From Rhodobacter sp. (GTDB taxonomy: Bacteria; Pseudomonadota; Alphaproteobacteria; Rhodobacterales; Rhodobacteraceae): a stretch of 64,000 bases of DNA. The position numbers and the translations under genes were made by a program. Shown here in pieces: positions 24,931 to 33,281 of the stretch. Below the pieces are notes generated by a model. That model was not told the DNA's origin. It did not search any database and saw nothing but the letters and a program-made list of their open reading frames with translations. Numbering within the stretch: the first letter of the stretch is position 1; each line of letters starts with the position of its first letter. The DNA is taken from contig JAIYAE010000009.1 in assembly GCA_027489175.1 (NCBI GenBank), positions 46,889 through 110,888 on the forward strand. Direction: 5' to 3'.

Positions 24931-25185
24931 ATGAAACGTTTTGCCCTTGCACTGGCCCCGCTTGCCCTTGCCACTGCCGCCTTCGCCCAGACGGAACTGC
25001 CGGACGTGGCTGATACCGACGGCAACGGCACCTGGTCGCTGGTCGAACTTCAGGCGGTCTGGACCGATATGACCGAGGAGGGCTTTGCCGCCGTCGACAC
25101 CAACACCGACGGTGAGGTCGACACGACCGAGCTTCAGGCCGCGCTCGACAACGCCGTGCTGACCGTGCCGGTCACCGGCAACTAA
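24931..25185 (+). CDS. Small secreted EF-hand protein
   Basis: An 84-residue protein with a signal peptide (LALAPLALATAAFA, cleavage near residue 19) and two EF-hand calcium-binding loops: DTDGNGTWSLVE at 28-39 and DTNTDGEVDTTE at 56-67, both with acidic residues at positions 1, 3, 5 and 12. Small secreted calmodulin-like proteins of this kind are common in Rhodobacteraceae; they may buffer or sense periplasmic calcium, but no partner is known. AGGAGA lies 7 nt before the ATG. A long intergenic region precedes it, so it is a single-gene transcript. Confidence 0.85.
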   Translation: MKRFALALAPLALATAAFAQTELPDVADTDGNGTWSLVELQAVWTDMTEEGFAAVDTNTDGEVDTTELQAALDNAVLTVPVTGN

Positions 25186-25195
25186 GCCCCGGTCG

Positions 25196-27220
25196 TTAAA
25201 TCCGGGCAGCCAGGCGCGCGGCCTGATCAATCGCGCGCTTGGCATCTAGCTCGGCCGCCACATCCGCCCCACCGATCAGATGGTGGGGGATGCCGGCCCG
25301 GGTCAGCTCTGCGGATAGCCCTCGTTCCGGTTCTTGCCCGGCGCAGAGCACCACGGCATCGACCGCGAGCAGCTCCGGCCGTTCGCGGTTCGGCCCGTGG
25401 CTGATCTGCAGCCCTTCGGCGGTGATCCGTTCGTAATTGACCCCGCCGATCATCCGCACGCCCTTCATCGCCAGACTGGCGCGGTGGATCCAGCCCGTCG
25501 TCTTGCCCAGACCCCGCCCCGGTTTTTCCGCCTTGCGCTGCAGAAGATGCACTTCACGCGCCGGGGGATGCGGTGCCGGGCCGTCTGGGGCGAGACCGCC
25601 CCGGTTGTCCCAGGGCGCCGAGACACCCCATTCCGCGCGCCACAGGCCCGGGTCCAGCGTCGGGCTGGTGCCTTCATGAACCAGCGTTTCGGCCACGTCA
25701 AAGCCGATGCCACCCGCCCCGATGATCGCCACGCGGCGGCCCAGATGCGCGCCTTTCAGCACGTCGATATAGCTGACCACCGGCGCGCCGGGATCGGTTG
25801 CAATGCCGGGATCGCGCGGGGTGACGCCAGTGGCAATAATCACCTCGTCAAAGCCCTGCAGGTCCGCCACCGTGGCCGCGACCCCCAGTTTCAACGTGAT
25901 GTTGGCATGGTCCAGCGACCCGGCGAACCAGTCGACCAGCCCGTGAAACTCTTCCTTGCCCGGCACCTGTTTGGCCAGGTTCAATTGCCCACCGACCTGC
26001 GTTGCCTTGTCGAACAGGGTCACCTCGTGCCCCCGCCCGGCGGCGACGATGGCCGCCATCATGCCGGCGGGTCCTGCCCCCACCACCGCCATGCGCTTGG
26101 GTGCGGGGGTGGCAGAATAGGTCAGTTCGGTTTCATGGCAGGCGCGGGGGTTGACCAGACAGCTGGTCAGCTTGCCGCTGAATGTATGGTCAAGGCAGGC
26201 CTGGTTGCAGGCGATGCAAGGTGCGATGTCGCGCGCACGCCCGCAGGCGGCCTTGGCGATAAACGCTTCATCGGCAAGCCAGGGCCGCGCCATTGACACC
26301 ATGTCCGCCACCCCGCGCGCCAGCAGGTCTTCGGCCAGTTCGGGCGTGTTGATCCGGTTCGAGGTGATGACCGGGATCGTCACCTCAGGCCGCAGCCGCG
26401 CGGTCAGGTCGGCAAAGGCCGCGCGGGGGACAGAGGTGGCAATGGTCGGCACCCGCGCCTCATGCCAGCCGATTCCGGTGTTCAGGACCGATGCCCCGGC
26501 CGCCTCGATCGCGCGGGCCAGTTGCACCACCTCGTCCCAGCTTGACCCGTTTGGCACAAGGTCGATCAGCGAAATCCGGTAGATGAGGATCGCCTCCGGC
26601 CCCATCGCCGCACGCACGCGCCGCACCACCTCGACCGGCAGGCGCATGCGGTTGGCGTAATCGCCGCCCCAGCGGTCTGTGCGGCGGTTGGTATGGGTGA
26701 CCAGAAACTGGTTCAGGAAATAGCCTTCCGACCCCATGACCTCGACCCCGTCATAGCCCGCTTCACGGGCACGGGCGGCGGCTGTGGCAATATCATTGAT
26801 CTGCTTTTCGATGCCCGCCTCATCCAGTTCCTGCGGCGGAAAGGGCGAGATCGGGGATTTGATCGCCGACGGGGCGACGCAGTCCTTGGAATAGGCATAG
26901 CGCCCGGCATGTAGGAGCTGCATCACGATATGGCCGCCCTCGGTATGGACGGCATCGGTCACTCGGGCATGGTTGGCAATGTCCGTAGCCGAATACAGCC
27001 CGGCCGCCCCGGCAAAAACCCCGCCCTCGCGGTTTGGGGCCATGCCGCCGGTCACGATCAGCCCCGCGCCGCCCCGCGCCCGCGCAGCGTAGAAGGCGGC
27101 CACACGGCCCCAGTCACCCGTTTCTTCCAGCCCGGTGTGCATCGACCCCATGAGGGACCGATTGCGCAAGGTCACCCCGGCAAGGGTGATCGGGGCCAGA
27201 AGGTGGGGATAGCCGGACAT
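25196..27220 (-). CDS. fadH: NADPH-dependent 2,4-dienoyl-CoA reductase (FadH-like, OYE/FAD fusion)
   Basis: A 674-residue fusion protein. Residues 1-340 are an old-yellow-enzyme FMN barrel (LAPITLAGVTLRNRSLMGSMHTG, the RTDRWGGDYANRMRLP block). A 4Fe-4S site follows in CIACNQACLDH with a later Cys (TSCLVNP). The C-terminal half has two dinucleotide folds, VVGAGPAGMMAA for FAD and IIGAGGIGFDVAE for NADPH. This is the layout of 2,4-dienoyl-CoA reductase, which removes double bonds in unsaturated fatty-acid oxidation. The start at 27220 (MSGYPHLLAP) fits homologues. Trimethylamine dehydrogenase-like enzymes share the architecture, but the ACIACNQAC region and GLVDWF block favour FadH. Confidence 0.9.
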   Translation of the reverse strand: MSGYPHLLAPITLAGVTLRNRSLMGSMHTGLEETGDWGRVAAFYAARARGGAGLIVTGGMAPNREGGVFAGAAGLYSATDIANHARVTDAVHTEGGHIVMQLLHAGRYAYSKDCVAPSAIKSPISPFPPQELDEAGIEKQINDIATAAARAREAGYDGVEVMGSEGYFLNQFLVTHTNRRTDRWGGDYANRMRLPVEVVRRVRAAMGPEAILIYRISLIDLVPNGSSWDEVVQLARAIEAAGASVLNTGIGWHEARVPTIATSVPRAAFADLTARLRPEVTIPVITSNRINTPELAEDLLARGVADMVSMARPWLADEAFIAKAACGRARDIAPCIACNQACLDHTFSGKLTSCLVNPRACHETELTYSATPAPKRMAVVGAGPAGMMAAIVAAGRGHEVTLFDKATQVGGQLNLAKQVPGKEEFHGLVDWFAGSLDHANITLKLGVAATVADLQGFDEVIIATGVTPRDPGIATDPGAPVVSYIDVLKGAHLGRRVAIIGAGGIGFDVAETLVHEGTSPTLDPGLWRAEWGVSAPWDNRGGLAPDGPAPHPPAREVHLLQRKAEKPGRGLGKTTGWIHRASLAMKGVRMIGGVNYERITAEGLQISHGPNRERPELLAVDAVVLCAGQEPERGLSAELTRAGIPHHLIGGADVAAELDAKRAIDQAARLAARI

Positions 27221-27282
27221 GCGCGTCTCCATTTTGGGGCAGAATGGCCTGCCTGCCGCCAGCCGTCACGCAAAACGCGGCG

Positions 27283-27804
27283 TCACCCCGGCGCTTTCCA
27301 GGCGGCGATCCGGGCGGCCAACACGTCATGGGTGACGCCGGAGGGCAGCGCCGCGTCCGGGATCACCAGCGCATCCGCGGCCGAGAAATGGACCAGCGTG
27401 CAGTCTTTCCAGCGCGCCAGCCACGACACCTCCGCCCAGGGCAGGGTGCGGGCGGCCAGGGTCACCCCCTCCGGGCCAAGCTCGATCCCCGCCGCCCGCC
27501 GCCGCAGGGCCGAGGTGGCCTGAATGCCCATCGTCCGCCGCCCAAGGCTGCGCCGCACAAGAATGAAGCCGATCGCCGCGCCAATGAACCCATAGCCGCC
27601 GATCAGCGCTGCCTCGAAGAGGTCCACCCCTACCAGCCAGCCGATAGAGGAGGCCAGGATAAGCGCCCCGACCAGCGGCCCGACCAGGACCAGAACCCGC
27701 CGCGCGGCCCCCATTTCCCGGCTGACGATCACATCGGCGACCCGCTGCAGCAACTGCGGCGATGTCACCACCTGCAAGGACAGCGGCTGGGGGAGTTCGG
27801 TCAT
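27283..27804 (-). CDS. YcxB-like two-helix membrane protein
   Basis: A 173-residue protein with two adjacent transmembrane helices (about 37-58 and 62-83) and a C-terminal domain with the pattern of YcxB-like proteins: IELGPEGVTLAARTLPWAEVSW followed by CTLVHFSAADALVIPDAALP. Such proteins have no assigned function. The start at 27804 overlaps the rsmD stop by 4 nt, making it the last gene of the oxidoreductase-rsmD operon; the frame open to 27930 reads antisense/out of frame within rsmD. Confidence 0.7.
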   Translation of the reverse strand: MTELPQPLSLQVVTSPQLLQRVADVIVSREMGAARRVLVLVGPLVGALILASSIGWLVGVDLFEAALIGGYGFIGAAIGFILVRRSLGRRTMGIQATSALRRRAAGIELGPEGVTLAARTLPWAEVSWLARWKDCTLVHFSAADALVIPDAALPSGVTHDVLAARIAAWKAPG

Positions 27805-28364
27805 TCCGGACCTCGCATCAGGGTGACTAGGGTCTCGCCATAGCGGCGCTGATCGATCTGAACAAAACCCGCGGGGGGCAGGGGGGGCGTGCTTTCCTCC
27901 CAGACGATCATCGCTCCGGGGGCAAGCCACCCGCCGGCGACCGCAAGGGGCAGGACGGCCTCGCCCATCGCCTTGCCGTAGGGCGGGTCCAGAAAGACCA
28001 GCGTGCAGGGCGGCCCGGGGTTTGGCGGCAGGCGGCGGGCATTCTGCCGCAGGATCCGGGTTTCGCCCTCCAGCCGCAGCTTCGCGACATTGGCCCGCAG
28101 AAGGCGCTGGGCCACCGCACCGTCATCGACAAAAGTCACAAAGGCCGCGCCCCGGCTGATCGCCTCCAGCCCCAACGCCCCGGTCCCGGCAAAAAGGTCA
28201 AGCACCACCGCCCTCGGCAGCGGATTGCCATGCGTGCCGTTGACCAGCAGGTTGAAGATCGCCTCGCGCACCCGGTCTGACGTAGGGCGCAGATGTGCCG
28301 CCGGATCGCCAGCGCCGACCTCGGCCAGGATGGTGCCCCGGCGCGTGCCGCCGATGATCCTCAT
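27801..28364 (-). CDS. rsmD: 16S rRNA (guanine(966)-N(2))-methyltransferase
   Basis: A 187-residue class I SAM methyltransferase: the RsmD N-terminus MRIIGGTRRG, the RPTSDRVREAIFNLL block, the SAM-binding LDLFAGTGALG at 55-65 and the catalytic DPPYG at 126-130. It methylates G966 of 16S rRNA near the P site. Start and stop overlap both neighbours by 4 nt, so it is translated as the middle gene of a three-gene operon. Confidence 0.94.
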   Translation of the reverse strand: MRIIGGTRRGTILAEVGAGDPAAHLRPTSDRVREAIFNLLVNGTHGNPLPRAVVLDLFAGTGALGLEAISRGAAFVTFVDDGAVAQRLLRANVAKLRLEGETRILRQNARRLPPNPGPPCTLVFLDPPYGKAMGEAVLPLAVAGGWLAPGAMIVWEESTPPLPPAGFVQIDQRRYGETLVTLMRGPE

Positions 28365-29563
28365 GCCTTCAAAAGCGCCTTCAGATCGGCCGTCCCCACC
28401 ACAAGGTCCGGTGCCGGGGACTTGCCCCCCTCGATCAATCGCTTGCCCACCATGTAGGCGCGGGCATCGTTCATCGCGTCCACCGCCAAGAGCGTTTCAC
28501 CCCGGTAGTACCAGAAACTGACCGCCTCGCCCTCGCCCGGGCGGGTGACGACGCGGTCATAGCTGGTGTTCAGCCCAGCGATCTGCAGTTTCAGATCAAA
28601 CTGGTCCGACCAGAACCAGGGCATGGCCTCATAGGGCTGGGCTGCCCCAAGGATGTTGGCGGCCACCGCCTCGGCCATGTCGATGGCGTTGCCGACCGAT
28701 TCCAGCCGCAGCCGCCCGCCCTGCCACGGGAAGGACGCACAATCCCCCGCCGCCCAGATGGCGGGGTCAGACGTGCGGCCAAAGGCATCCGTTGCAATCC
28801 CGTTGTCGAGGGTCAGGCCCGCCGCTTCTGCCAGCCGGGTGTCGGGTGTAATCCCAACGCCGACAATCACGAAATCGGCGGGCAACACGCGACCGTCCTT
28901 CAGGACCGCGCCTGTCACGCGATTGGTTCCCTCCAACCGGTCAAGACCGGTCGCCTCCAACAGGGTCACGCCATGGGCCTGGTGCAGCGCGCGCATATGG
29001 GCGCTTGTCTCGGGCGAGGCGACGCGCTGCAGGATGCGTGGGGCCATCTCAAGGACGGTCACCAGCAGGCCCAGCTTGGACGCGACGGCTGCCGCTTCAA
29101 GCCCGATATACCCGCCGCCGACAATGATGACCCGGCGGCTGGGCTGGAATTCCGCCCGCATCGCATCCACATCCGCAAGGGTGCGCACGGTGTAGACGCC
29201 CTCCAGCCCGCCGCCGATCGCGTCCGGCAGGCGGCGCGGGGTTGATCCGGTGGTCAGCGCCAGATGGTCATAGGCCAGCGCCTCGCCTCCGACCATCACC
29301 GTCCGCGCTGCGGGGTCAATCGCCGTCACCGGCTGGCCAAGCCGCAGGTCGATGGCAGTGTCGGCCCAGAACTCGGGCGACCGCAGCCAGAGACGCTCTT
29401 CCTCCATCTCGCCCAGAAGGTAGGCCTTTGACAGGGGCGGGCGCTGGTAGGGCGGGGCTGGTTCGTCGCCCAGCATGACGATCTCGCCCTGATGGCCAAG
29501 CGCCCGCAGCTTTGCCGCCAGCGCAGCCCCCGCCTGTCCGGCCCCGACGATCACCACCCGCAT
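28361..29563 (-). CDS. NAD(P)/FAD-dependent ferredoxin reductase-like oxidoreductase
   Basis: A 400-residue reductase of the rubredoxin/ferredoxin-reductase (BphA4/CamA-like) class: FAD fold VVIVGAGQAGAALAAKLRALG, the PYQRPPLSKAYLLG block, NADH fold VGGGYIGLEAAAVASKLG, and WAAGDCASFP for FAD, ending in the small reductase C-terminal domain (about 325-400). Such enzymes pass electrons from NADH to a ferredoxin that feeds a P450 or dioxygenase, but no such partner is near. It heads the operon with rsmD and the YcxB-like gene by 4-nt overlap. It is divergent from the peroxiredoxin gene. Confidence 0.88.
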   Translation of the reverse strand: MRVVIVGAGQAGAALAAKLRALGHQGEIVMLGDEPAPPYQRPPLSKAYLLGEMEEERLWLRSPEFWADTAIDLRLGQPVTAIDPAARTVMVGGEALAYDHLALTTGSTPRRLPDAIGGGLEGVYTVRTLADVDAMRAEFQPSRRVIIVGGGYIGLEAAAVASKLGLLVTVLEMAPRILQRVASPETSAHMRALHQAHGVTLLEATGLDRLEGTNRVTGAVLKDGRVLPADFVIVGVGITPDTRLAEAAGLTLDNGIATDAFGRTSDPAIWAAGDCASFPWQGGRLRLESVGNAIDMAEAVAANILGAAQPYEAMPWFWSDQFDLKLQIAGLNTSYDRVVTRPGEGEAVSFWYYRGETLLAVDAMNDARAYMVGKRLIEGGKSPAPDLVVGTADLKALLKA

Positions 29564-29649
29564 TGCGCATCCCTCTGGTATCCCTCGCGGCGGACCCTAT
29601 AACCCAACCGGTAACCGGTGCAACGCGCCTAGACGGAAGGATGAGGGAA

Positions 29650-30135
29650 ATGACCATCGCAATCGGAACGACACTGCCCGACGCCACGCTCTTGCAGATG
29701 GGCGCCAACGGGGCCGAAGGGGTCAAGCTGGCCGACCGCCTGAAGGGCCGCAAAGTGGTCATCTTCGGGCTGCCGGGCGCCTATACCGGCACCTGCTCGA
29801 CCGCGCATGTGCCCAGCTTCATCCGCACCGCTGGCAAGTTTGCCGAAAAGGGCGTGGATGAGATCATCTGCGTGTCCGTGAACGACCCCTTCGTGATGAA
29901 GGCCTGGGGCGAGGCGACCGGGGCCACCGCCGCCGGCATCACCATGCTGGGCGATGCGGATGCGTCCTTCACCAAGGCGATCGGCATGACCTTCGACGTG
30001 CCGCCCCTCGGCTTTTTCGCCCGGTCCAAGCGCTATTCGGCGCTGGTCGAGGATGGGGTGGTGACGCAGTTCAACCCGGAAACCGGGACGGGCTGCGAAA
30101 TCTCGGCCGGGGAACACCTCTTGTCGCAACTCTGA
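29650..30135 (+). CDS. Peroxiredoxin, Prx5/redoxin family
   Basis: A 161-residue atypical (Prx5-type) peroxiredoxin. The catalytic block GLPGAYTGTCSTAHVPSF holds the peroxidatic Cys49; SVNDPFVMKAWGEATGA and ADASFTKAIGM are the other family landmarks. It reduces hydrogen peroxide and alkyl hydroperoxides in the cytoplasm using thiol donors. The start at 29650 follows GAGGGAA; an ATG at 29641 gives three extra residues. A strong terminator at 30155 ends its transcript. It is divergent from a ferredoxin-reductase-like gene, 86 nt away, and so may share a regulatory region. Confidence 0.92.
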   Translation: MTIAIGTTLPDATLLQMGANGAEGVKLADRLKGRKVVIFGLPGAYTGTCSTAHVPSFIRTAGKFAEKGVDEIICVSVNDPFVMKAWGEATGATAAGITMLGDADASFTKAIGMTFDVPPLGFFARSKRYSALVEDGVVTQFNPETGTGCEISAGEHLLSQL

Positions 30136-30154
30136 TCGACGGCTGTTGAACGGA

Positions 30155-30193
30155 GCCTGTGCAAAGCCAAGGCTTTGCACAGGCGCGCTTTTT
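30155..30193 (+). terminator. Intrinsic terminator after the peroxiredoxin gene
   Basis: Perfect 14-bp stem GCCTGTGCAAAGCC/GGCTTTGCACAGGC with a 2-nt centre (30155-30184), followed by GCGCTTTTT. It lies 20 nt past the stop codon and 42 nt before the convergent phhB gene ends. Confidence 0.85.
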
Positions 30194-30234
30194 GCCTCGT
30201 CGAAGCGCAGGGCGCTTCTCCTCGCGTTTGGGCC

Positions 30235-30600
30235 CTATGCCTTCCGGGCGTGCAACTCGCACAAGGACATGACGGGTTCGCCGTGGTTGCGCTGCACTTC
30301 GGCGCTGCCTGCCATCCGGTCCATGGCTTTCGCAAGTTCGATGTCCAGCGGACTTAATCCATGGCAGTCATGCGTGGACAGGGTCACGTCCACCACGTTG
30401 TAGACGTTTTTCCATTCCGGGTGGTGGTTCAACTTTTCCGCCACCAGGGCCGCGCGGGTCATGAAGCCCCAGGCTTCCGAAAAGTTCCTGAATTTCAGGA
30501 TTTTGCGGATGGCATCCCGGTCCGGCACCGCTGCCCAGCCGGTTTCGCCAAGGGCGGGAAGCTGGGTGGACCGGTCGTCTTGGGAAAGAAGCTCTGCCAT
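30235..30600 (-). CDS. phhB: 4a-hydroxytetrahydrobiopterin dehydratase (pterin carbinolamine dehydratase)
   Basis: A 121-residue protein with the PCD fold. The active-site block is [22 protein letters not shown], with His59, His60 and His77, and the C-terminal [13 protein letters not shown] helix. In aromatic hydroxylase systems it regenerates the pterin cofactor; in bacteria lacking phenylalanine hydroxylase it may serve molybdopterin-related chemistry. It has about 20 residues beyond the usual family C-terminus (ending LCELHARKA), which are unconserved. It is followed after 21 nt by the FemAB/GNAT-like gene. No phenylalanine hydroxylase gene is in the window. Confidence 0.88.
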   Translation of the reverse strand: MAELLSQDDRSTQLPALGETGWAAVPDRDAIRKILKFRNFSEAWGFMTRAALVAEKLNHHPEWKNVYNVVDVTLSTHDCHGLSPLDIELAKAMDRMAGSAEVQRNHGEPVMSLCELHARKA

Positions 30601-30621
30601 CGGGGTCTCGCTTTCTTGGGT

Positions 30622-31779
30622 TCAGTCCTGAGGTTCGCCCCGTTTGAAGGGGCCATAGGCGGTCAGAACCTCGATTTCCTGGCCCACCGCCTTACGCTCG
30701 GCTTCAAGGTAGCGCGCCACGGCCTTGCGGAAAGCGGGGTCGGCGATCCAGTGGAGGGAATGGGTTTCCACCGGCAAGTAACCGCGGGCGAGTTTATGTT
30801 CCCCCTGCGCCCCCGCCTCAACCCGTTGCAGGCCGTTCGCGATGGCCCAGTCGATGGCCTGATAATAGCACAGCTCAAAGTGCAGGCAGGGGTGATCCTC
30901 GACGCAGCCCCAGTAGCGGCCATAGAGCGTTTCGCGCCCAATGAAGTTCAGCGCCCCCGCCACTGGGCGCGCGCCGTCGAAGGCGAGGACCAGAAGCATG
31001 TCATCGCGCATCGTATCGTGCAGCCGGGTAAAGGCCTTGCGGGTCAGGTAGGGCGTGCCCCATTTCCGCGCGCCTGTGTCCTGGTAGAACTGCCAGAAGG
31101 CATCCCAATGCTGCGGTTCAATCGCATCGCCGGTCAGGGCGCGGATCGTCAGGCCCCGGCCCTGCGCCGTTTCCCGTTCCTTGCGGATCATCTTCCGCTT
31201 GCGGCTGGAAAGGTCGGACAGGAAATCGTCGAACGTCCCATAGCCGCGGTTCAGCCAGTGAAACTGCTGGGTGACGCGGTGGAGCGTGCCGTCGATGCCC
31301 TCCAACAGCTTTGACTCGCCCTCCGTGCAGAAGGTGGCGTGAAGCGAGGAAAGGCGGTTCTGTGTCGCCACCCCGATGGCCGCGCGCAACAGTGTCTCAG
31401 CATATTCCGGCGGGCCAAGGAAGCGGCGGCCGGTGGCGGGGGTGAAGGGCACGGCGATCTGCAGCTTGGGGTAATAGCGCCCCCCGGCCCGGTCCAGCGC
31501 ATCGGCCCAGCCGTGGTCAAAGATGTATTCGCCTTGGCTGTGGGTCTTGACGTAAAGGGGCGTCGCGGCAAGGAGCCGGTCGCCATCCTGCAGGACCAAG
31601 GGCCGGGCCTGCCAACCGGTGCCGGTGCCGGTGGACCCCGACGCCTCCAGCGCCGCAAGGAACCGGTGGGTGGTGAAAGGGTCCAGCGGTCGCCCGGTTG
31701 CCTGTTCGGGTGCCGCGATCGCGTCCCAGGCGGTGGGCGGAATCTCGGCCAGGGTTTCACGCAGGGTCAGGTCGGCCAT
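30622..31779 (-). CDS. GNAT/FemAB-like protein of the DUF482 (peptidogalycan biosynthesis) family
   Basis: A 385-residue soluble protein of the DUF482/COG3146 family. Landmarks are PLYVKTHSQGEYIFDHGWADA, SSLHATFCTEGE, QFHWLNRGYGTFDDFLSDLSSRKRKMIRKER, PVAGALNFIG, YGRYWGCVEDHPCLHFELCYYQ and VEAGAQGEHKLARGYLP, in the right order. The fold is a double acyltransferase (GNAT/FemAB) type; in other bacteria the family is annotated as cell-wall related without proof. The start at 31779 (MADLTL) is inferred from homologues; upstream frame reads into the REP-like element at 31805-31857. It lies downstream of gdpD and ridA on the same strand but that element separates them. Confidence 0.82.
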   Translation of the reverse strand: MADLTLRETLAEIPPTAWDAIAAPEQATGRPLDPFTTHRFLAALEASGSTGTGTGWQARPLVLQDGDRLLAATPLYVKTHSQGEYIFDHGWADALDRAGGRYYPKLQIAVPFTPATGRRFLGPPEYAETLLRAAIGVATQNRLSSLHATFCTEGESKLLEGIDGTLHRVTQQFHWLNRGYGTFDDFLSDLSSRKRKMIRKERETAQGRGLTIRALTGDAIEPQHWDAFWQFYQDTGARKWGTPYLTRKAFTRLHDTMRDDMLLVLAFDGARPVAGALNFIGRETLYGRYWGCVEDHPCLHFELCYYQAIDWAIANGLQRVEAGAQGEHKLARGYLPVETHSLHWIADPAFRKAVARYLEAERKAVGQEIEVLTAYGPFKRGEPQD

Positions 31780-31804
31780 CGGTGCTTTCGGGGCTGGCGA
31801 AGTG

Positions 31805-31857
31805 CCGGGGGTTTTGCACCCCCGCACCCCCGCAGAGTGTTTGTCAAAAGAGCAAGC
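31805..31857. repeat. REP-like intergenic element, copy 2
   Basis: A hairpin with arms CGGGGGT/ACCCCCG (31806-31812, 31818-31824) followed by a tail ending in TCAAAAGAGCAAGC (31844-31857), the same 14-nt block and same layout as at 13081-13136. It lies between the 3' end of gdpD and the start of the DUF482 gene on the minus strand. Confidence 0.75.
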
Positions 31858-31877
31858 TGGACCGCAGGGCCCTGAGG

Positions 31878-32651
31878 TCAAGCCGGAATGGCGGCGCGGT
31901 AGCCTTCGAAGGTGACATTGTCGGCGACATGGCGGGCCAGCGCCTCAGCTTCGGGCGAGCGGATGGTCCAGCACAGGATTGCGGCACCCTGGGCCTTGAG
32001 GTCGGCCAGGCGCGGGCGCGACAGGTCGCCTGCCTCGTGGCTGACGAAACTGGAGCCAGTCGCCTCATAATCCGGGATCTCGCGCAGGCGGGCGCAGGTG
32101 TCGGCCGGGAGGGGCGCCCAGTCGTCGGGGTCATAGGCCGAGGTGGTCAGACCGCGCGGGACATCAGGTGCGAGGCGGGCCATGTGGTGGATGGCGGAGG
32201 GGTTGAAGGACATCACCGCGACCGGGCCTGGGTAGCCTTGCAACGCTTGGGCCGTTGCCGCCTCCAGCCGGCCATCAGTGGCGCCCATGGTCAGCGACTG
32301 ATCTTTGATCTCGATCAGCAGGGGCACGCGGCCGGCGATCAGGGTCAGGACATCGGTCAGGGTGGGGATGGTGTCGGTGCTGTCTTTCAGCCGGATGCGG
32401 GCCAGGTCGGCGGCGGTGCGGGCGGCGACGGGGCCGGTTTCATCAGTCAGCCGGTCCAGGTCTTCGTCGTGGAAGACCATGGCGACGCCGTCTTGCGACA
32501 GTTGGAGGTCAATCTCGATCCCGTAGCCCGCCTCAACCGCCGCGCGGATAGCGGTGGGGGAGTTCTCGATCCGGCCCGCGGCGCGGTCATGCAGGGCGCG
32601 GTGGGCGATGGGGATGTCGCAAAAGGCGTGGGGCAGGGGGGCATGGGTCAT
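31878..32651 (-). CDS. Glycerophosphodiester phosphodiesterase
   Basis: A 257-residue GDPD-family TIM-barrel hydrolase. The conserved H-R ... E-N block is HRALHDRAAGRIENS, followed by IEIDLQLSQDGVAMVFHDEDLDRLT with the metal-binding Glu/Asp and general-acid His, and the C-terminal W-T-I-R block (CWTIRSPEAEALA). It cleaves deacylated phospholipids to glycerol-3-phosphate and an alcohol. No signal peptide, so cytoplasmic, like UgpQ. The start overlaps the ridA stop by 4 nt. It is unlikely to be a sphingomyelinase-type member. Confidence 0.9.
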   Translation of the reverse strand: MTHAPLPHAFCDIPIAHRALHDRAAGRIENSPTAIRAAVEAGYGIEIDLQLSQDGVAMVFHDEDLDRLTDETGPVAARTAADLARIRLKDSTDTIPTLTDVLTLIAGRVPLLIEIKDQSLTMGATDGRLEAATAQALQGYPGPVAVMSFNPSAIHHMARLAPDVPRGLTTSAYDPDDWAPLPADTCARLREIPDYEATGSSFVSHEAGDLSRPRLADLKAQGAAILCWTIRSPEAEALARHVADNVTFEGYRAAIPA

Positions 32652-33109
32652 TTGAGCTCGAAGATCGCTTCGATCTCGACCGCGACGCCGAGGGGGAGCG
32701 AGGCGGCGGAGACGGCGGACCGGGCGTGGCGGCCAGCATCGCCAAGGATGGCGACCAGAAAATCGGACGCGCCGTTGATGACCTTGGGCTGGTCGGTGAA
32801 ATCGGGGGTGGAGTTCACGAAGCCCACCAGCTTGACCGCGCGGGCGAGGCGGGTCCAGTCGCCGCCGCAGGCCGCCTTCAGCTGGGCGAGGAGGGAGATG
32901 GCGCAGCGCTGGGCAGCCTCGGCGCCCTGTTCCACGGCAAGGTCTTCACCAAGGCGGCCCTTGATCAGGCCTGCCTCGTTCTGGCTGATCTGGCCCGAGA
33001 TGTAGACGTGGTTGCCGGTCACCACGAAGGGCACATAATTGGCCGCCGGGGCGGGGGCGGCGGGCAGGGTGATGCCGTGGCTGGCGAGACGCTCATCAAT
33101 CGGGTGCAT
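32648..33109 (-). CDS. RidA/YjgF family protein
   Basis: A 153-residue RidA-superfamily protein: FVVTGNHVYISGQISQNEAG, GAEAAQRCAISLLAQLKAA, VKLVGFVNSTPDF, and HARSAVSAASLPLGVAVEIEAIFEL, the usual order. It belongs to the longer YjgF subgroup rather than the short canonical RidA. These proteins hydrolyse reactive enamines/imines from PLP enzymes; the present copy has the substrate-binding R-S-A-V in place of the canonical R block, so deaminase activity is not certain. The start at 33109 is the homologous N-terminus (MHPIDERL). It overlaps gdpD by 4 nt. Upstream lies the end of the type I secretion operon, 172 nt away. Confidence 0.85.
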   Translation of the reverse strand: MHPIDERLASHGITLPAAPAPAANYVPFVVTGNHVYISGQISQNEAGLIKGRLGEDLAVEQGAEAAQRCAISLLAQLKAACGGDWTRLARAVKLVGFVNSTPDFTDQPKVINGASDFLVAILGDAGRHARSAVSAASLPLGVAVEIEAIFELK

Positions 33110-33206
33110 GGGGCGGGGTCCTTTGCTTTCAGGGCGGACGGTAGCTTGCGGTTCTGGGCAGGGCAAGGGGCCTGTCCACCGTGGACACTTCATTTAAGCC
33201 ATTGAA

Positions 33207-33231
33207 AACAAATGTATGACACTGATTTGTT
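33207..33231. terminator. AT-rich inverted repeat between hlyD-like gene and ridA
   Basis: Arms AACAAAT/ATTTGTT around 11 nt, in an AT-rich island of the 33110-33281 gap. On the minus strand it lies downstream of the adaptor gene and upstream of ridA, so it may be a terminator or part of the ridA promoter. No other feature is seen in the gap. Confidence 0.35.
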
Positions 33232-33281
33232 AAGGATTTGGAAAGGTTTTGCCCGAGGAGAGCCCCCCGCCCCGCCTGCCA

